Assembly (NCBI GenBank): GCA_037074705.1
Contig: CM073590.1
Coordinates: 235,340,101-235,404,100, forward strand
Reading direction: 5' to 3'
Source: Zhengitettix transpicula
Lineage: Eukaryota > Arthropoda > Insecta > Orthoptera > Tetrigidae
DNA: 64,000 bases
Notes under the pieces: generated by a model
Seen by the model: the letters and a program-made list of their open reading frames with translations, nothing else
What the model was told of the DNA's origin: nothing
The model's database searches: none
Program-made: the position numbers and the translations under genes
Shown: in pieces, positions 11,397-23,269 of the stretch
How the letters are laid out: every line of letters starts with the position of its first letter
Numbering within the stretch: position 1 is the stretch's first letter

Positions 11397-11795
11397 AAAA
11401 TAAGAAAGATAGACAACACAGACGAAAAAGTCATAATATAAATACCACACAACGTTTCTGGGATCCTTGTACCGTTCGTCAGGTGCTAAGAAGGGCCTAG
11501 AGAAACACAACGGCACTCGTCAATTTACAACACTCAAAAGCGACGAAAACGCGACGACAATGGGAGAGCCGAAGGGTTGGGTGTAACAATAAGGGATCGT
11601 AGCAATTGTTGAGTTTCATAGTGTCTGTTTGTACATTAGTAGCTGTGATGTTGGATTTAATGTGAAGCATCTCTGGAATTGTACCTGGTGTCAATGACTA
11701 AAATCTTAGCATTTTGCCAATCAAATGTATGTTTACAATTGATGATATGTGTTGGATACTGCAGATTGTTTATGAATAGAAAGATTGATATTAGA
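11397..11795. repeat. Second copy of the X/Y dispersed repeat, with Y inverted
   Basis: Y lies here as its reverse complement (11397-11657) and is followed by X (11660-11795) in the same orientation as at 2568. The order and relative strand of the halves therefore differ between the two copies. Confidence 0.6.
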
Positions 11796-11816
11796 CATAT
11801 GTTCCTTGATACGTGT

Positions 11817-12378
11817 GATAGAGTAAGCCTGCGAGAGGATTCTCTCGCAGGTAACCTGCGAGGGACTTTCTCTCGCAGGCAGAACCTTTTAGAAGAGATA
11901 CGAAGGGGCTACCTTTGGGTATGCCTTTTCCTCTCCGTTTTTGAACTAAGGTTCCCACAAGCCGAGGCACCTCGGCCTGTTTTGAGAGGTGTATGTTCCG
12001 GGCTCGCAGACCTCGGGGATACGGTAAGAGTTGTCCACTACTCCCATTGGAATAGTCGGCCAGCTGCCTCCTAAACTGGTCGAGGCACGGAGAAGGGAAT
12101 GCTGCGTCCCCACAGCAAACTCCTCTCCCGCTATCGGAAGGGCGTGGGACAAGTACCCAATGCCCGACCTACCCGATGCAGGTTTTTCTAAGGTTTTCCC
12201 TGCATTCTTTAGGCGAATGCCGGGTAGGATCATTAAAATATAGCACGGGGGCCCTAGTAACCCTTGGCTACCTTCCTCTTTATTTCCGCACCCTCCCTTT
12301 CAAATCCCTTCCTATGCTATTAAAGGGGAGTTGCCCTATGTGGATCACCCTCAAGTAGCCTGTTGCCCTAAAAAAAAA
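11817..12378 (+). mobile_element. Retroposon family A, copy 5, with 11-bp target-site duplication
   Basis: 562 bp, plus orientation, flanked by TTGATACGTGT at 11806-11816 and 12379-12389. Two hairpin units (CCTGCGAGAG...CTCTCGCAGG) open the element, and it ends TTGCCCTAAAAAAAA. It is inserted beside the rearranged repeat at 11397-11795. Confidence 0.86.
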
Positions 12379-12389
12379 TTGATACGTGT

Positions 12390-14104
12390 ATTAAGGGAAC
12401 GTTTTGTTTTCCCTGTGTAGCAGGAATTACAATTAGAAGAAGAGTGATTTTGCAAATAATGTTTCTAATTACAAATTGTTAATGTATTGGCTATGAACAT
12501 ACACAAATCAAAAGGAATTACTCCTTTTCTCAGGTGATTATGGGCTCAAAATATTGTGGTCATAAATATTTCTATATTTTGGCTACTGTCTCCATAAAAT
12601 CGATTTTTTTCTCAATACTTTACCACTTCTATGATGATCTGGCAGATAATGAGACTCCTCGGGTAGCCCTAAACGCCGAAATCTCCGGTCTGTTGAAATG
12701 TTTCCGCGTTCCAGGAAGAGGGTGGCACAGTCTTATTACTTTTTCTCGTGGAAGGGAACAACTGGCTCGTTCAGTTTAGAATGGTTAATGTGTTTAGGAG
12801 TTATTTTTAAAGAAAACCGGCGTTTTTTCATTCTCTCTCACTGATATTGAAATTAATAAAATCATTGTGGTAGCTGTTAGTGACCAATAATTTGAACTTA
12901 TAACTTTTAACAGACATATTATATCATATAATTTCGTTAAAGAGCATTAAAACTTGTCAGTAACTAAAATAATCACTTTCCTTAAAGGGATTTATTGAAA
13001 TAAGAAGTAGAACTCCCTTTAATTCCATTTATAGTTTTCCGCGTATTGGAGTTTAATGATCCGACCGATTTCAAAGTTACATGACAGAAATTGAGGTCTC
13101 ATACTGAAATATGTAGGACTACTCTGTAGTTCCGTATTATTTTTCTTTGTCACAAATCCCTTAAGGTACTTCTGAAATTTTAAACGGTCCAAAGAGAGTT
13201 TTAAAAATATCTACAGGCCCCCTGTAATCTACCTGTTGCATTATATCACGAAAATTGCATTAATTATATTTCCCCCCCGCAAGATTCCTTTACTCAGATG
13301 ACTCTCACCTCAGTGACTCTAAAAAAATAAAAAAAATTTATCTCCTTTCTCCAGGGAAGTGTCAAGGTAATAATTCTCGGTTGTGTACCTCATATTCTTT
13401 TTATCATATCCAGCTCCCTCCATTTGTCGCTTTTCGACGAAACATCGATTCTCATTTATATTTCACCTGCAGTGGAATCCTGCTCGCCTTCTCCCTGGTT
13501 TAATTTCGGGCGTCGGTTTCGTCCGCTAATACCTTCCTGAATATTTCGTACCCCATTGAGGGTAATTTGCCTCCTGCACGCCTCCCTCTTTAACCTTCTC
13601 CCTCCATTCGTTGGGTGTTTCTTTTCATTTTATTCTCTCCTTTACAAATGAGCGTAATCAGTTTCGAGGAAAAGGACTAGAAGTAAACTTTCGGCTCGCG
13701 ATATTCTGTCCAACGACAACGAATATACCATTAATGGCTTCTATTGTACGCAATAAATTCTGAAGAAATTATAATTGATAAACATGTTAGGAAGTTTCGT
13801 CGCCGGAGAAAGTTTTTCTTTCTTTTGCGATTACTTCAGGGCGCTCGCTAATTGAATAACAGTTACCGTATTTTAGGTGGAAGGGGAAGCAAAATGGATA
13901 ATAAAAGGCACAGGATTATTATGTAGAACGAATTACAAACGAGGTTAATGCTCGGAGCAATTAAATGATTAGCCCAGGCAAGGGAAGACACTTAAAGAGT
14001 CCTCGAGGTGACAACTTGTGGCTCCGTAAATTAAGATTAAATTCGGTTAATAATTTTTATTTAGACCTTAAATAAAAAAAAACATCTTTTCGTGTTATAA
14101 TATA
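12390..14104. other. Spacer, nothing recognised
   Basis: AT-rich with C-rich patches near 13270 and 13560. No frame with family features and no clear repeat ends. Confidence 0.45.
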
Positions 14105-14113
14105 GAATTTTGG

Positions 14114-14619
14114 TTTTTTTGGGGTGTAGACAGGCTATGTATAGGGTAATCCACATAGTGGCAACTCCCCTCTTATAGCATAGGAAAAGGATTTGAAAGG
14201 TGGGGGTGTGGAAGGGTAGAGGAAGGTAGCCAAGGGTTAACTAGGGCCCCCGGGCTGTAGTTTAAGGATCCTACCCGGCATTCGTCTAAAAGTAATGCAG
14301 GACAAACCCTATAAAAACCTTCATCAGGTAGGTCGGGCATTTGGTACTTGTCCCACGTCCTTCCGATGGCGGGTGAGAGGTTTCCTGTGGGGTCGCAGCT
14401 TACCCCTCGCCATGCCTTGGCCAGTTTAGGAGGCAGCTGGCCGACTATTCCAATAGGAATAGCTGACAACTCTTACCGTATGCGATCCTGGAACATACAC
14501 CTCTCAAAACAGGCCGAGGTGCCTCGGTATGTGGGAACTTTAGTTCAAAAAGACCAGAGAGTTGTGAAGGCGTCCCCAAAGGTAGCCCCCGCCAGAGCTC
14601 TCTGGGAAGGTTCACCTGC
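14114..14619 (-). mobile_element. Retroposon family A, copy 6, with 9-bp target-site duplication
   Basis: Minus orientation, starting with a T-run. GAATTTTGG flanks it at 14105-14113 and 14620-14628. The 5' end is truncated within the first hairpin (CACCTGCG). Base differences from copies 1-5 suggest a second subfamily, shared with copy 10 (GGTGTAGACAGG at the A-tail end). Confidence 0.8.
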
Positions 14620-15388
14620 GAATTTTGGGGTTTAAAAATATAAAAGTTCTTATATATATAATTTGACTGAAAGAAAATTCCAAATATGCGTCTTTCAATA
14701 ATTAAGAGAATAAAGTAGATTAATAAAAATACTAGGGGAAATCTGTGGTTTCTAGAATCTACTTTGGGCTGCGATTCACATCCCTCGGTCGAGTAATAAT
14801 AAATTGAGAATAAACAAATTTCACGACAGGGAATAAATTAGCAGACCCAAATATTTAAAGAAATATAAATAGAAGATTATAAACGAATCATCAAAAAAAA
14901 TACTGCAGGAGAAGTTTCCTATAAAGAAATTAAATTTATGGTCTAGTCATAAATGTTTAACTGCTGACCTACTTGAGTGAAATGTTTGAGTTATTTTGGA
15001 TGTTAAATTAGTGCTCTCGTGCGCGAAAAATAAAATAGAGACATACATCAGCAGCGAAGCATTAAAAACTAAAAAAAAAATTAAAATTCACAAAATGTTA
15101 AGATTACTTCTAAACAGTATCGCAAGAATAAAGTTTCGTAAGCCTGTAAAAAGGTAATGGAATTCTAGATAGTTTAAGATTTCGAAAAGAGAATATTGGA
15201 AGGATTTAAAATGAGCGATTATAGAAGAAAATATACAACGATTACGAATTTAATTATGATTATGTATAAAACGCTCGCAATTTATTTTACTTGCGAACTA
15301 AATACAAGTTAAATACTGCACGAGTATATTCAAAAATATATTAACTTATTATTAAAATTGTTGTGTTATTTCATTCTTTATTTATACA

Positions 15389-16189
15389 CTTTCTGGGTAC
15401 CCGGCGTTGCCCAATATATTTATTTATATAAACCCGAAAAAGTATTTAATTCTATATTAATCTGTAGTTAAGAAGTGATTTAACCTAAATCTAACTGTTC
15501 CTAGTTCCGTACATTCTTTCGACCGATAGTGCATTAATTGAACAGCTGTAAAATACATTGAATTTTATTACATCAGTCCCTACAAACATATTTATGAATT
15601 TCTTTACAAATAGAATACTTTTAATATACTCCTTGAGTACTGCGGGATATAATTGTCCCTCAGTCTTCAGACATTACGAAGAATTAAATTGATGAAATTG
15701 TTAGCTAGATTTACAATGTAAACAAATAGTCGCCATATTGGAGTCACTAATATGCCACGAAAATTAACTTACATTATCCGCAAGGATCGTAAAGTATTTC
15801 GTATTGTTTTTTTATTATCATTCGATGGAGTATTACTGGATAAAATTATACTTTTTATTCAATGGAAATATTTCTGCTTCAATTCATTACGGGAAAAAGG
15901 AACTGTTTCCTTTGTTCGTCGTGTAGTAACGTCTCTCACTCTCACGTGCGCTTGACGTCACGATCTCTTTGCGCGCAGTACTTTAGCACAAAACGATCAC
16001 ATTTTTCAATTATAATTCTTTTCACATTTATGTTAGGGGTTTCTCACCCCCACAGTACCGTTTCTTGTGTTTTGAAGAATATGTGTACAAATTTGTGTTG
16101 CAATCCGTCCGGCGCGTTTAAATTTGTATATAAATTAACGTAAATACATACATACATACAAACATACATCTTTTTTATTATATAGAAGA
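15389..16189 (-). mobile_element. Non-autonomous Helitron-like element
   Basis: On the minus strand it begins A/TCTTCTATATAATAAAA at 16189 and ends with the GC-rich hairpin GGGCAACGCCGGGTACCCAG followed by AAAG and T at 15389-15388. The 5' TC, 3' subterminal hairpin and insertion between A and T fit Helitrons; the terminal CTAG is mutated to AAAG. No Rep-helicase coding is present. Confidence 0.6.
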
Positions 16190-17651
16190 TAATTTAAAGG
16201 CTCAAAATATATTGCTTCTTATTTCCTTATATTAACACTAACAGTAAAAATGTAGTTATTCTCATTGTTTATGTTAATAGCAACAGTAATTACATGAACA
16301 ACTACATTTTGTGAATATAATTTATAAAAATAAAAGATATAATTTTTGTTCTGAATACATATTTATACTAAAACTTAATAATTTACTCTGCATATAAAAA
16401 CTATTAACATAAAAACGTATGTTTTATTAATAAGGTAAATTAAATAAAATTTATTAACAGAAATTTTATTCAACACAACGACGTTTCAGTTGTTTACGAT
16501 ATTTATGCTGACTTTAGGTATATTGTTCTCGCTTAATTTTTTCAACCATTTATTTTTAATAAATTTGTTATAAAATGAGGAACAGTTTTTAAGTATTATA
16601 GTGTTTGTTTATTCTTCGTTTCCAGTGGTCGAAACGTTGCAAATCCTATTGAGAATTTACTTAGCCGCCGCGGGGGCTGAATGTTGGTGCCTAATATTGA
16701 CCTAGCGCAGGTAGTTTAGCTAATCACACGTCACCACAATGGAGTGAGAGCGATGGGCCTACTCTAGTGTGTACGCACCAATTCCCCTGTCCGGTGAAAG
16801 GACGGAATATGGATGGAGACGTAGACAGGGAGGGAGCACTGAATTAGAGTAATTGCCCCCACCGGTCCCGGCCGCCGTGATTGGGATCAGTTGGCACATC
16901 ACGTGACCTCTTAACCTGGGCGCGGGGCCAATGGTCCCTCCAAAGAGCCCGGCTTGCACAACTGCAATTCTTACGATGCAGCTGGCGGCGACGTCGTAAC
17001 GTGCAATTACCCTTTGAGTGAGCAAGTTGACGACAAATCAAAGCCCTGAGAAAAAGCCAAGAAAAAGGGCACCGAAAAATTATTGGTCAATTCTAAAAGA
17101 TTATTGTTGCAGTGTTTATAAACTCTGAAAAGGACGTCCACGGTGTAAAGACGTTCGTCGAGAAGAGAGATTCAATGTTGAGAACCTGTACGTTAACCCT
17201 TCCATTCCTCTTCTTCGACAGTCTTATGTTATCTGATAAATTCATTGAACGGCAGCCTCGTGCTCCGTCCCTCATCATTAGTAAACTATAATTTTCGACG
17301 CCATTTTTACTGTCCTTTTTTCTAAATTAACCTTTTTTTTCCCCCGCTCTCCCTCTAACGCGCTTCGGAGTGTTACAACCGTAATGAGAGTCTAAATTTC
17401 GCCACGGTGTGAATTGCTTTGTTGGTGAGTGACTGAGGGAGAGGAGACAGATAACGCACATGAATGAAGGACTTCCCACAATGGCCACGGCTGTCACTCT
17501 GGAGGGGTAAAAATGGTGTCGCCTACTTCCTGCCGCTCTCCGAACGAACGTCTGTCTTCCTTCAACACAACAGTAAACACCGAAAATAACGAAAAGGAGA
17601 CAGTATTACCAGATAATCCCAGTATCTCTGGCCGTCTCGACTCCTCCAACA
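16190..17651. other. Spacer with a GC-richer block at 16640-17050
   Basis: The block contains GGTCGAAACGTTGC (a motif common in the repeats here) and several CpG. Open frames on the minus strand at 16759-17041 match nothing I recognise. It could be an old LTR or a regulatory island. Confidence 0.35.
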
Positions 17652-18148
17652 AGGGTGGGTGAATAAGTAATGTCTCCTATTTTTTTCCCCCTTCTTAAAT
17701 AAATTATGTGAAAATTTTGAAATTGGCGCGATTCCTCAAACATTCTTCTACAATCCACTGGAGTAACAACTTTCTAAGTCAACAGGTGGCAGCACTGCAT
17801 CATCTGAAAAATGGTTGACAGTGACGTACGTATTAGACAGCGTTCTGTGATTCACTTCTTAAATGCGGAAGGTGAAACGCCCAATCGAATTCGTGAAAAT
17901 CTGAAAAATAGGTATGGAGTACCGAAGCGAAGCGCCAAGCCGGTTACTGCAGTGACTCCACCGCAGTGGAATAATACAATGGCCTTGCTAAAAGGCGGAC
18001 AAAAACTGTGGGAAAAAAAACAAGACTGTATTGAAAAGTGAAAAATTAATCATTAATGCTGCGGTTTTACGCTGTGTCAATTGTATTTAATTGTCATGAC
18101 AAATAAAAGAGAATAAAATAGGAGCTGTTACTTATTGACTCAGCCCCG
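17652..18148 (+). mobile_element. Internally deleted mariner element
   Basis: Imperfect terminal repeats: GGGTGGGTGAATAAGTAATG at the left, and the reverse complement of AGTTACTTATTGACTCAGCC-like sequence at the right. The left side encodes the mariner N-terminus VRIRQRSVIHFLNAEGETP, and the right side a short remnant of the C-terminus (KLWEKKQDCIEK). The catalytic domain is absent. TA is visible only on the right. Confidence 0.7.
17811..18041 (+). pseudogene. Deleted mariner transposase remnant
   Basis: Starts MVDSDVRIRQRSVIHFLNAE, the first helix-turn-helix of mariner transposases, then jumps to unrelated-looking sequence and a C-terminal remnant. At 76 codons against about 340 for an intact protein, it cannot catalyse transposition. 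Confidence 0.65.
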
Positions 18149-18867
18149 TACTTATCTCAGAATCGAGGCAAGCCCAATCATATTCTTTGCCACCAGTTAT
18201 ATTTATCAATTTTAAAGTGGTTAAAATAAATCCGTTCCCTTCATGAAGGACTTACTGAAATATTTTCCAACACACGGGTAGACATCATCATCGATGTTCG
18301 TGAGAGAAAAACCATAAATTGAACTGGTAACAATGAGAGAGGTGCGAGAAGTGACGTGTGGACCATCCCCTAAATAGTGAAACACGGAAAAGCTTCTTTT
18401 CCGAGAATGGACGCAGAGAACAGGATTTATTTTTATATTCGAAAATAATATTTATGTCGTCGACAGTGGAAGAAAAAAAACCCTGTACTTGTGTTTCATA
18501 CAATGTCATTGCAACGTCAGACTAATTAAATTGCTTTTTAAATATATCAGGACAATTAAGGACGTGGAGAGGGTGGGGAAAATTTAGATGAGTTGATTGA
18601 ATAGATGACCTAAAACAACTACAGGCAATAAACATTTATTCAGCGAATTTTAATACATTATACGGGGAAATACATAAAAATTCTAAACGGTTTGATAGAA
18701 ATTAAAACTCTTCTCTACCAGTAAATTAATTTCCTGACAAACATCAGAATTATCTTCACTACGGAATATTTCCACCAACGTTAAAAAGAGAAACGTAAAT
18801 AAAACGTTAAGAAAGACAATCAAGAATATTTTATAATTATTTGAAAGATTTCTGCTACAGAATCTGA

Positions 18868-19501
18868 TCTTCTAATAAATAAAATAGACTGCGCGTTTGA
18901 GTATGTTTGTATATCCCGGAAACAAACACTGTGGAGGTAAGGCATGTTTACCACCGTAAGGGGCGGGGGTGAAAATTTTTCAAACTTGGTCAAACGGCCG
19001 ATATTTACGTCCGATAAATAATTTTCAGTCTCAATGACATTGATAAAATTTCTCCGGGTGTTATTTGTGTAATATTTCAATTCGTTTTGGAATTGGAAGG
19101 GAGCACCCTTAGGGGTGGGAGTGGAGGGGCGTTACGAAAAGAAATAATAACGCAAATACAACCGAGATTTCAGTCAAATCAGTCGTCATAGAATACCCTG
19201 AGTTTAATTATAACATTCAACTTGCCGTTTAACCACCAGAGGAACGTCCACCCCGGGACAGAGGTGGAAATTTTCAAACATGATAAAACGTCCTATATTT
19301 GGGTTGAATAAATCTCTTTCGGGCTGAGTTATACTAATAGTGTTTCTCCCGATGTTGTTTGTGATTAATCTTGAGGGGTACGTGTGGAGAAGCATTACAT
19401 AGAAATAACGCAGAAACAACCTAAATTGGAGTTAAATCCGGGGTTATGCATATCCCTTAGTTTAATTATGACAACCCGGGCAACGCCGGACACCCAGCTA
19501 G
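18868..19501 (+). mobile_element. Non-autonomous Helitron-like element with intact CTAG end
   Basis: Begins A/TCTTCTAATAAATAAAATAG and ends ACCCGGGCAACGCCGGACAC, then CCAG and CTAG at 19498-19501 followed by T. Both ends resemble the element at 15389-16189. Internally it holds two diverged units of about 280 bp (about 18960-19220 and 19240-19470) sharing a GTGAAAATTTTTCAAAC-like block. Confidence 0.65.
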
Positions 19502-20319
19502 TACGAAAAAAAAAATATTCTTCACAGAAGGTCAAAAAACATTTATTCATTTTCATTCTTGTTTTCAGCGACACAAAACAAATTCGGATAATAAATTTAA
19601 ATTAAAACTTATTTACTAGCCTATTTATATAACTAATTTATTTTCATGTTTATGATTTTTTGTCACGTTATTAAGTAATTTTTTTTGTATTTTTCCACAG
19701 ATACACATCTGAATACTACGGTTTATATTTTTGTAATTCCAAATCAAATGTTGAATAAAAACGCAGTTTAATGTATATATAGATAAACTGAATTCTCCTA
19801 GTTAATTTAAACAACATAAATTATTATTATTATTATTAACTAAATTAGTTATTTAATTGTCGCCAAAGTAAATGTAATCAATTCCCGAAATATATATTTT
19901 TTGAGTTAAGTATTTAATAAATTAATTCTGTGGTAGATTTTATAACATTATGCTAAAATAATTGAGTTATTGCTGACGATATTATTTATTAAATTATTAG
20001 CAGAGGCAATATTATTCACAAAACGTGATATCACGATTTTTGCGTTTCGAATCATTTAAATATGAACCCTCAGGATTATGATCCTTGGTGTTACCCTTTT
20101 ATCCATTTATCTAACTCCAAAACTAGATATAATATCGTTATTGTTGTGTTTACAAAATATTAGTTATATATGGGAGACTCAACTGCGATACTACCAAAAG
20201 TCACTGTGATTACATTGCCGCGTTAGCAGTTGGCACTACTGCGATAAACAGAAATCTTGTGACGCAACTATGGAAAATTAAGAGGGCGAATTAATTGAGT
20301 TTCTCGTAGTGCATTGTAG

Positions 20320-20693
20320 TACGAGGCTTGGACATACGGTGAGAAGTGTTCGCTGTTCCCAATTGAACAGTTGGCCAGCTGCCACCTAAACTGGTCGAGG
20401 CACAGAGAAGGGAATGCTGCGTCCCCACAGCAAACTCCTCTCCCGCTATCGGAAGGGCGTGGGACAAGAACCCAATTCCCGACCTACCTGATGCAGGTTT
20501 TCTAGAGTTTGTCCTGCACTCCTTTTAGGTGAATGCCGGGTAGGATCCTTAAACTAAACCCCGGGGGTCCTAGTTAACCCTTGGCTGCCTTCCTCTACTC
20601 TTCCGCATCCTCCCTTTCAAATCCCTTCTTACGCTATTAAAGGGGAGTTGCCACCATGTGGATTACCCTCATGTAGCCTGTTACACTAAAAAC
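20320..20693 (+). mobile_element. Retroposon family A, copy 7, 5'-truncated
   Basis: Homology begins near GAGGCTTGGACATACGG and ends at CCTGTTACACTAAAAA. The first 200 bp of the family are missing. No clear duplication was seen. Confidence 0.75.
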
Positions 20694-20699
20694 GATAGA

Positions 20700-22040
20700 A
20701 AAAATCACAAAATGATTACCTTTCTAGAATATTATACAACAAGTGTCCTTAGAAGAATAAACAATTAGATTAAATTAATTGGCATTGTGTAAATTAAGAT
20801 TATTTACTTGATTCCTTCACCGAGAAAAATTATAAGTAATTTCGAATATCATTCGATCAAATTATTTTTAATTTTAAAAAGAAGTTGAAATAAAAATTAA
20901 ATTAACAAAGAGGATCTGAATTGGTAATTTATAAATTTAATGATATAACATTTAATGATAAACTTATAACATACACTTGTAAACAAAACTGTCAAGTAAA
21001 CAAAGAGTTTATAATCATTCTGCATAAACTTAATAGAATAATAATAAGCAGTGAAACATGGCAACGACCTCCATAACGTAATTACTTAAAATTACACTTT
21101 CATGTCGACGATGAATTTATTCATGCAAATAATTAATACGTGGTGAATAAGAAATACACTGCAAGTTTTATTTTTTATAAAAAAAATTATTTCAATTTGT
21201 TACCGCATCGTTTACGAGTGTAAAAATATTACCCAGCGCTTATTTTTGCCGTCGTACTTGACAATTATATGAATTTCCTTTCTATGTTTCCTCCAACCCC
21301 GTGTTTAACCGATCTGAATTTGTAATTTAAATCGCGTAATTGTCAGGAAAAAAGGGGGGGACGGGACTGAGTGGGCAACGAGCCACTCTGTCAGGTGGGG
21401 AAACGAAATTCTTGCAGATGAAATTCACCACAGACTCCATGATTCATGGGTCTAAGAGCGTCTGAGGACAAGCAGCAACACCGCCGAGGTCACAGTCTAA
21501 TTACTAAACATCAACTGGAGGAAATACGGATATAACGTGGAATTAAAGTCGGTATCGAAAATGTAAGAGAGACAGAATTCTGATTTAACTTGTCGAAAAG
21601 TTCACAGAGAAGAAGAACTTGGTCTGGAAGCCATCTTCACAGAGATGTCGAAATAAAATTCTGAAATTTTACTGATGGGTGTCGAAAGCTATTTCAGGCA
21701 CTCATGGGTCGCCATTTTATACTGAGCCACAACTTCTCTAAAATTATGAGACACCATCTTGCCTGAAGTCAAGTAACGTTAATCTATACTTGTAATATAT
21801 TACCAATGGTGTGATGAAACTGGCAGAGACATTTTTTTAAGGTATTCCACTGTCTATGGTTTGTGGGTAGAAAATAGATGGATAAAAAAAACCTAAAAAA
21901 CTCAAGAAGTGATACGAAGGTGAGGAAACGAACTACCTTGTCATTCCACAGTTTATATCATTTATTACATTTTTTTCCTACTCTGTTACTCAACATAGAC
22001 AATGAAATACCCCAGAAATGTTTATCAAATAAGGTAAATT
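20700..22040. other. AT-rich spacer, nothing recognised
   Basis: Includes a G7 run at 21354-21360. No coding evidence. Confidence 0.45.
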
Positions 22041-22059
22041 ATTATTATATTAAATTATA

Positions 22060-22132
22060 AGTTTTAATTTAACGTCTGTTTCGAATTCAAAAAACAATTT
22101 ATTACCTTATACAGACGTTAAATTAAAACTTT
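22060..22132. repeat. Short perfect palindromic arms
   Basis: AAGTTTTAATTTAACGTCTG starting at 22060 is the reverse complement of 22113-22132. They enclose about 31 bp. ACCTTATACAGAC recurs near 22445, hinting at a composite structure with the 22223-22441 repeat. Confidence 0.6.
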
Positions 22133-22222
22133 CAACTATGTGCACACGACCGGAAGAAGTGTCTGGATCCACTAACAACGTTGGATTCTGAACCCATTAA
22201 TAAAACAATTGATGACCTTGCG

Positions 22223-22441
22223 GGAGCAAAGAGCATGCACACTGGGCAGAGATGAACGTTTCGTTACTACGGCAACGGGAGAAGTAAACAGTAGTAGTAG
22301 TATCGTTGACTTAGTGGCGTGATCTACCATTATTAGCAGCACCTGATTTTAAATAGTAAAACGTGCACACAATTTATTTCTCCCGTTGCCGTAGTAACGG
22401 AACGTTCATTATCTCTGCCCAGTGTGCATTCTCTTTGCTCC
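22223..22441. repeat. Inverted repeat of about 62 bp, MITE-like
   Basis: GGAGCAAAGAGCATGCACAC at 22223 onward (to 22283) matches the complement of 22378-22441, with a 94-bp centre. Arms differ at a few positions. No clear flanking duplication was seen and the superfamily is unknown. Confidence 0.65.
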
Positions 22442-22550
22442 TTCAACCTTATACAGACACTTTTTATTTTGAATTTTTATTATGACAACGTGTAGATAAC
22501 TTTTTGTTGTCTTCTTCAGGTCTTTTCCAAATTAACACAGTAAACTAGCA

Positions 22551-22991
22551 CTTTTTTTTTCTTTAGGGCAACAGGCTACATGAGGGTGATCCACATTGGG
22601 CAACTCCCCTTTAATAGCATAGGAAGGGATTAGAAAGGGGGGATGCGGAAGGGTAGAGGAAGGTAGCCAAGGGTTAACTAGGGCCCCCGGGCTATGGTTT
22701 AAGGATCCTACCCGGCATTCACCTAAAGAAATGCAGGGAAAACCCTAGACGCAGCTTACCCCTCGCCATGCCTTGGCCTGTTTAGGAGGCAGCTGGTCGA
22801 CTATTCCAATAGGAATAGCGGACAACTCTTACCGCATGCCCAAGGTCTGCGACCCCGGGGAACATGCACCTCTCAAAACAGGCCGAGGTGCCTCGGCATG
22901 TGGGAACCTTAGTTCAATACCAGAGAGATGTGAAGGCATCTCCAAAAATAGCCTCCTCTGAAGCTCTTTGGGAAGGTTGACCTGCGAGAGA
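22551..22991 (-). mobile_element. Retroposon family A, copy 8, internally deleted
   Basis: Minus orientation, T-run at 22551-22564. At about 22749 the sequence jumps from AACCCTAGA to CGCAGCTTACC, losing roughly 130 bp present in other copies. The 5' end near 22991 keeps CCTGCGAGAG. It abuts a fragment shared with the solo LTR at 50665-51242. Confidence 0.75.
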
Positions 22992-23149
22992 CGGCATATC
23001 TTTTGATATCCTTGACGAGATTGAGATAAGTCAGCGAGTATAGTTCTGGAGAGAGAATGGTTCCTTCTGATGGCGGAACTGAGAGCATCTGAATTCGATA
23101 AATACAGTGAAAAGTTGTTTGTTTTGTTTAAAAAGTGATCCAGAGAGAA

Positions 23150-23268
23150 AATAAATGTGCGCACTTTGCATATGAATGAAAGGCGTAATATTTGTAATAA
23201 ATATAAAAAATGTATAATTAACAATAAATTAAAAATTCACAACAAAGAGTTTCAGTAGAGACCTTACC
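23150..23268 (+). repeat. 3' fragment of an LTR-like repeat
   Basis: AATGTGCGCACTTTGCATAT to GACCTTACCACA matches 51118-51242 with moderate divergence, ending at the same TTACCACA. The rest of that LTR is not seen here; retroposon copy 8 lies just upstream. Confidence 0.5.
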
Positions 23269-23269
23269 A

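Noticed and set aside
11829..11880. CRISPR-like array from repeated palindromes
   Set aside because: Only two irregular units, in a eukaryotic retroposon, with no spacers of constant size.
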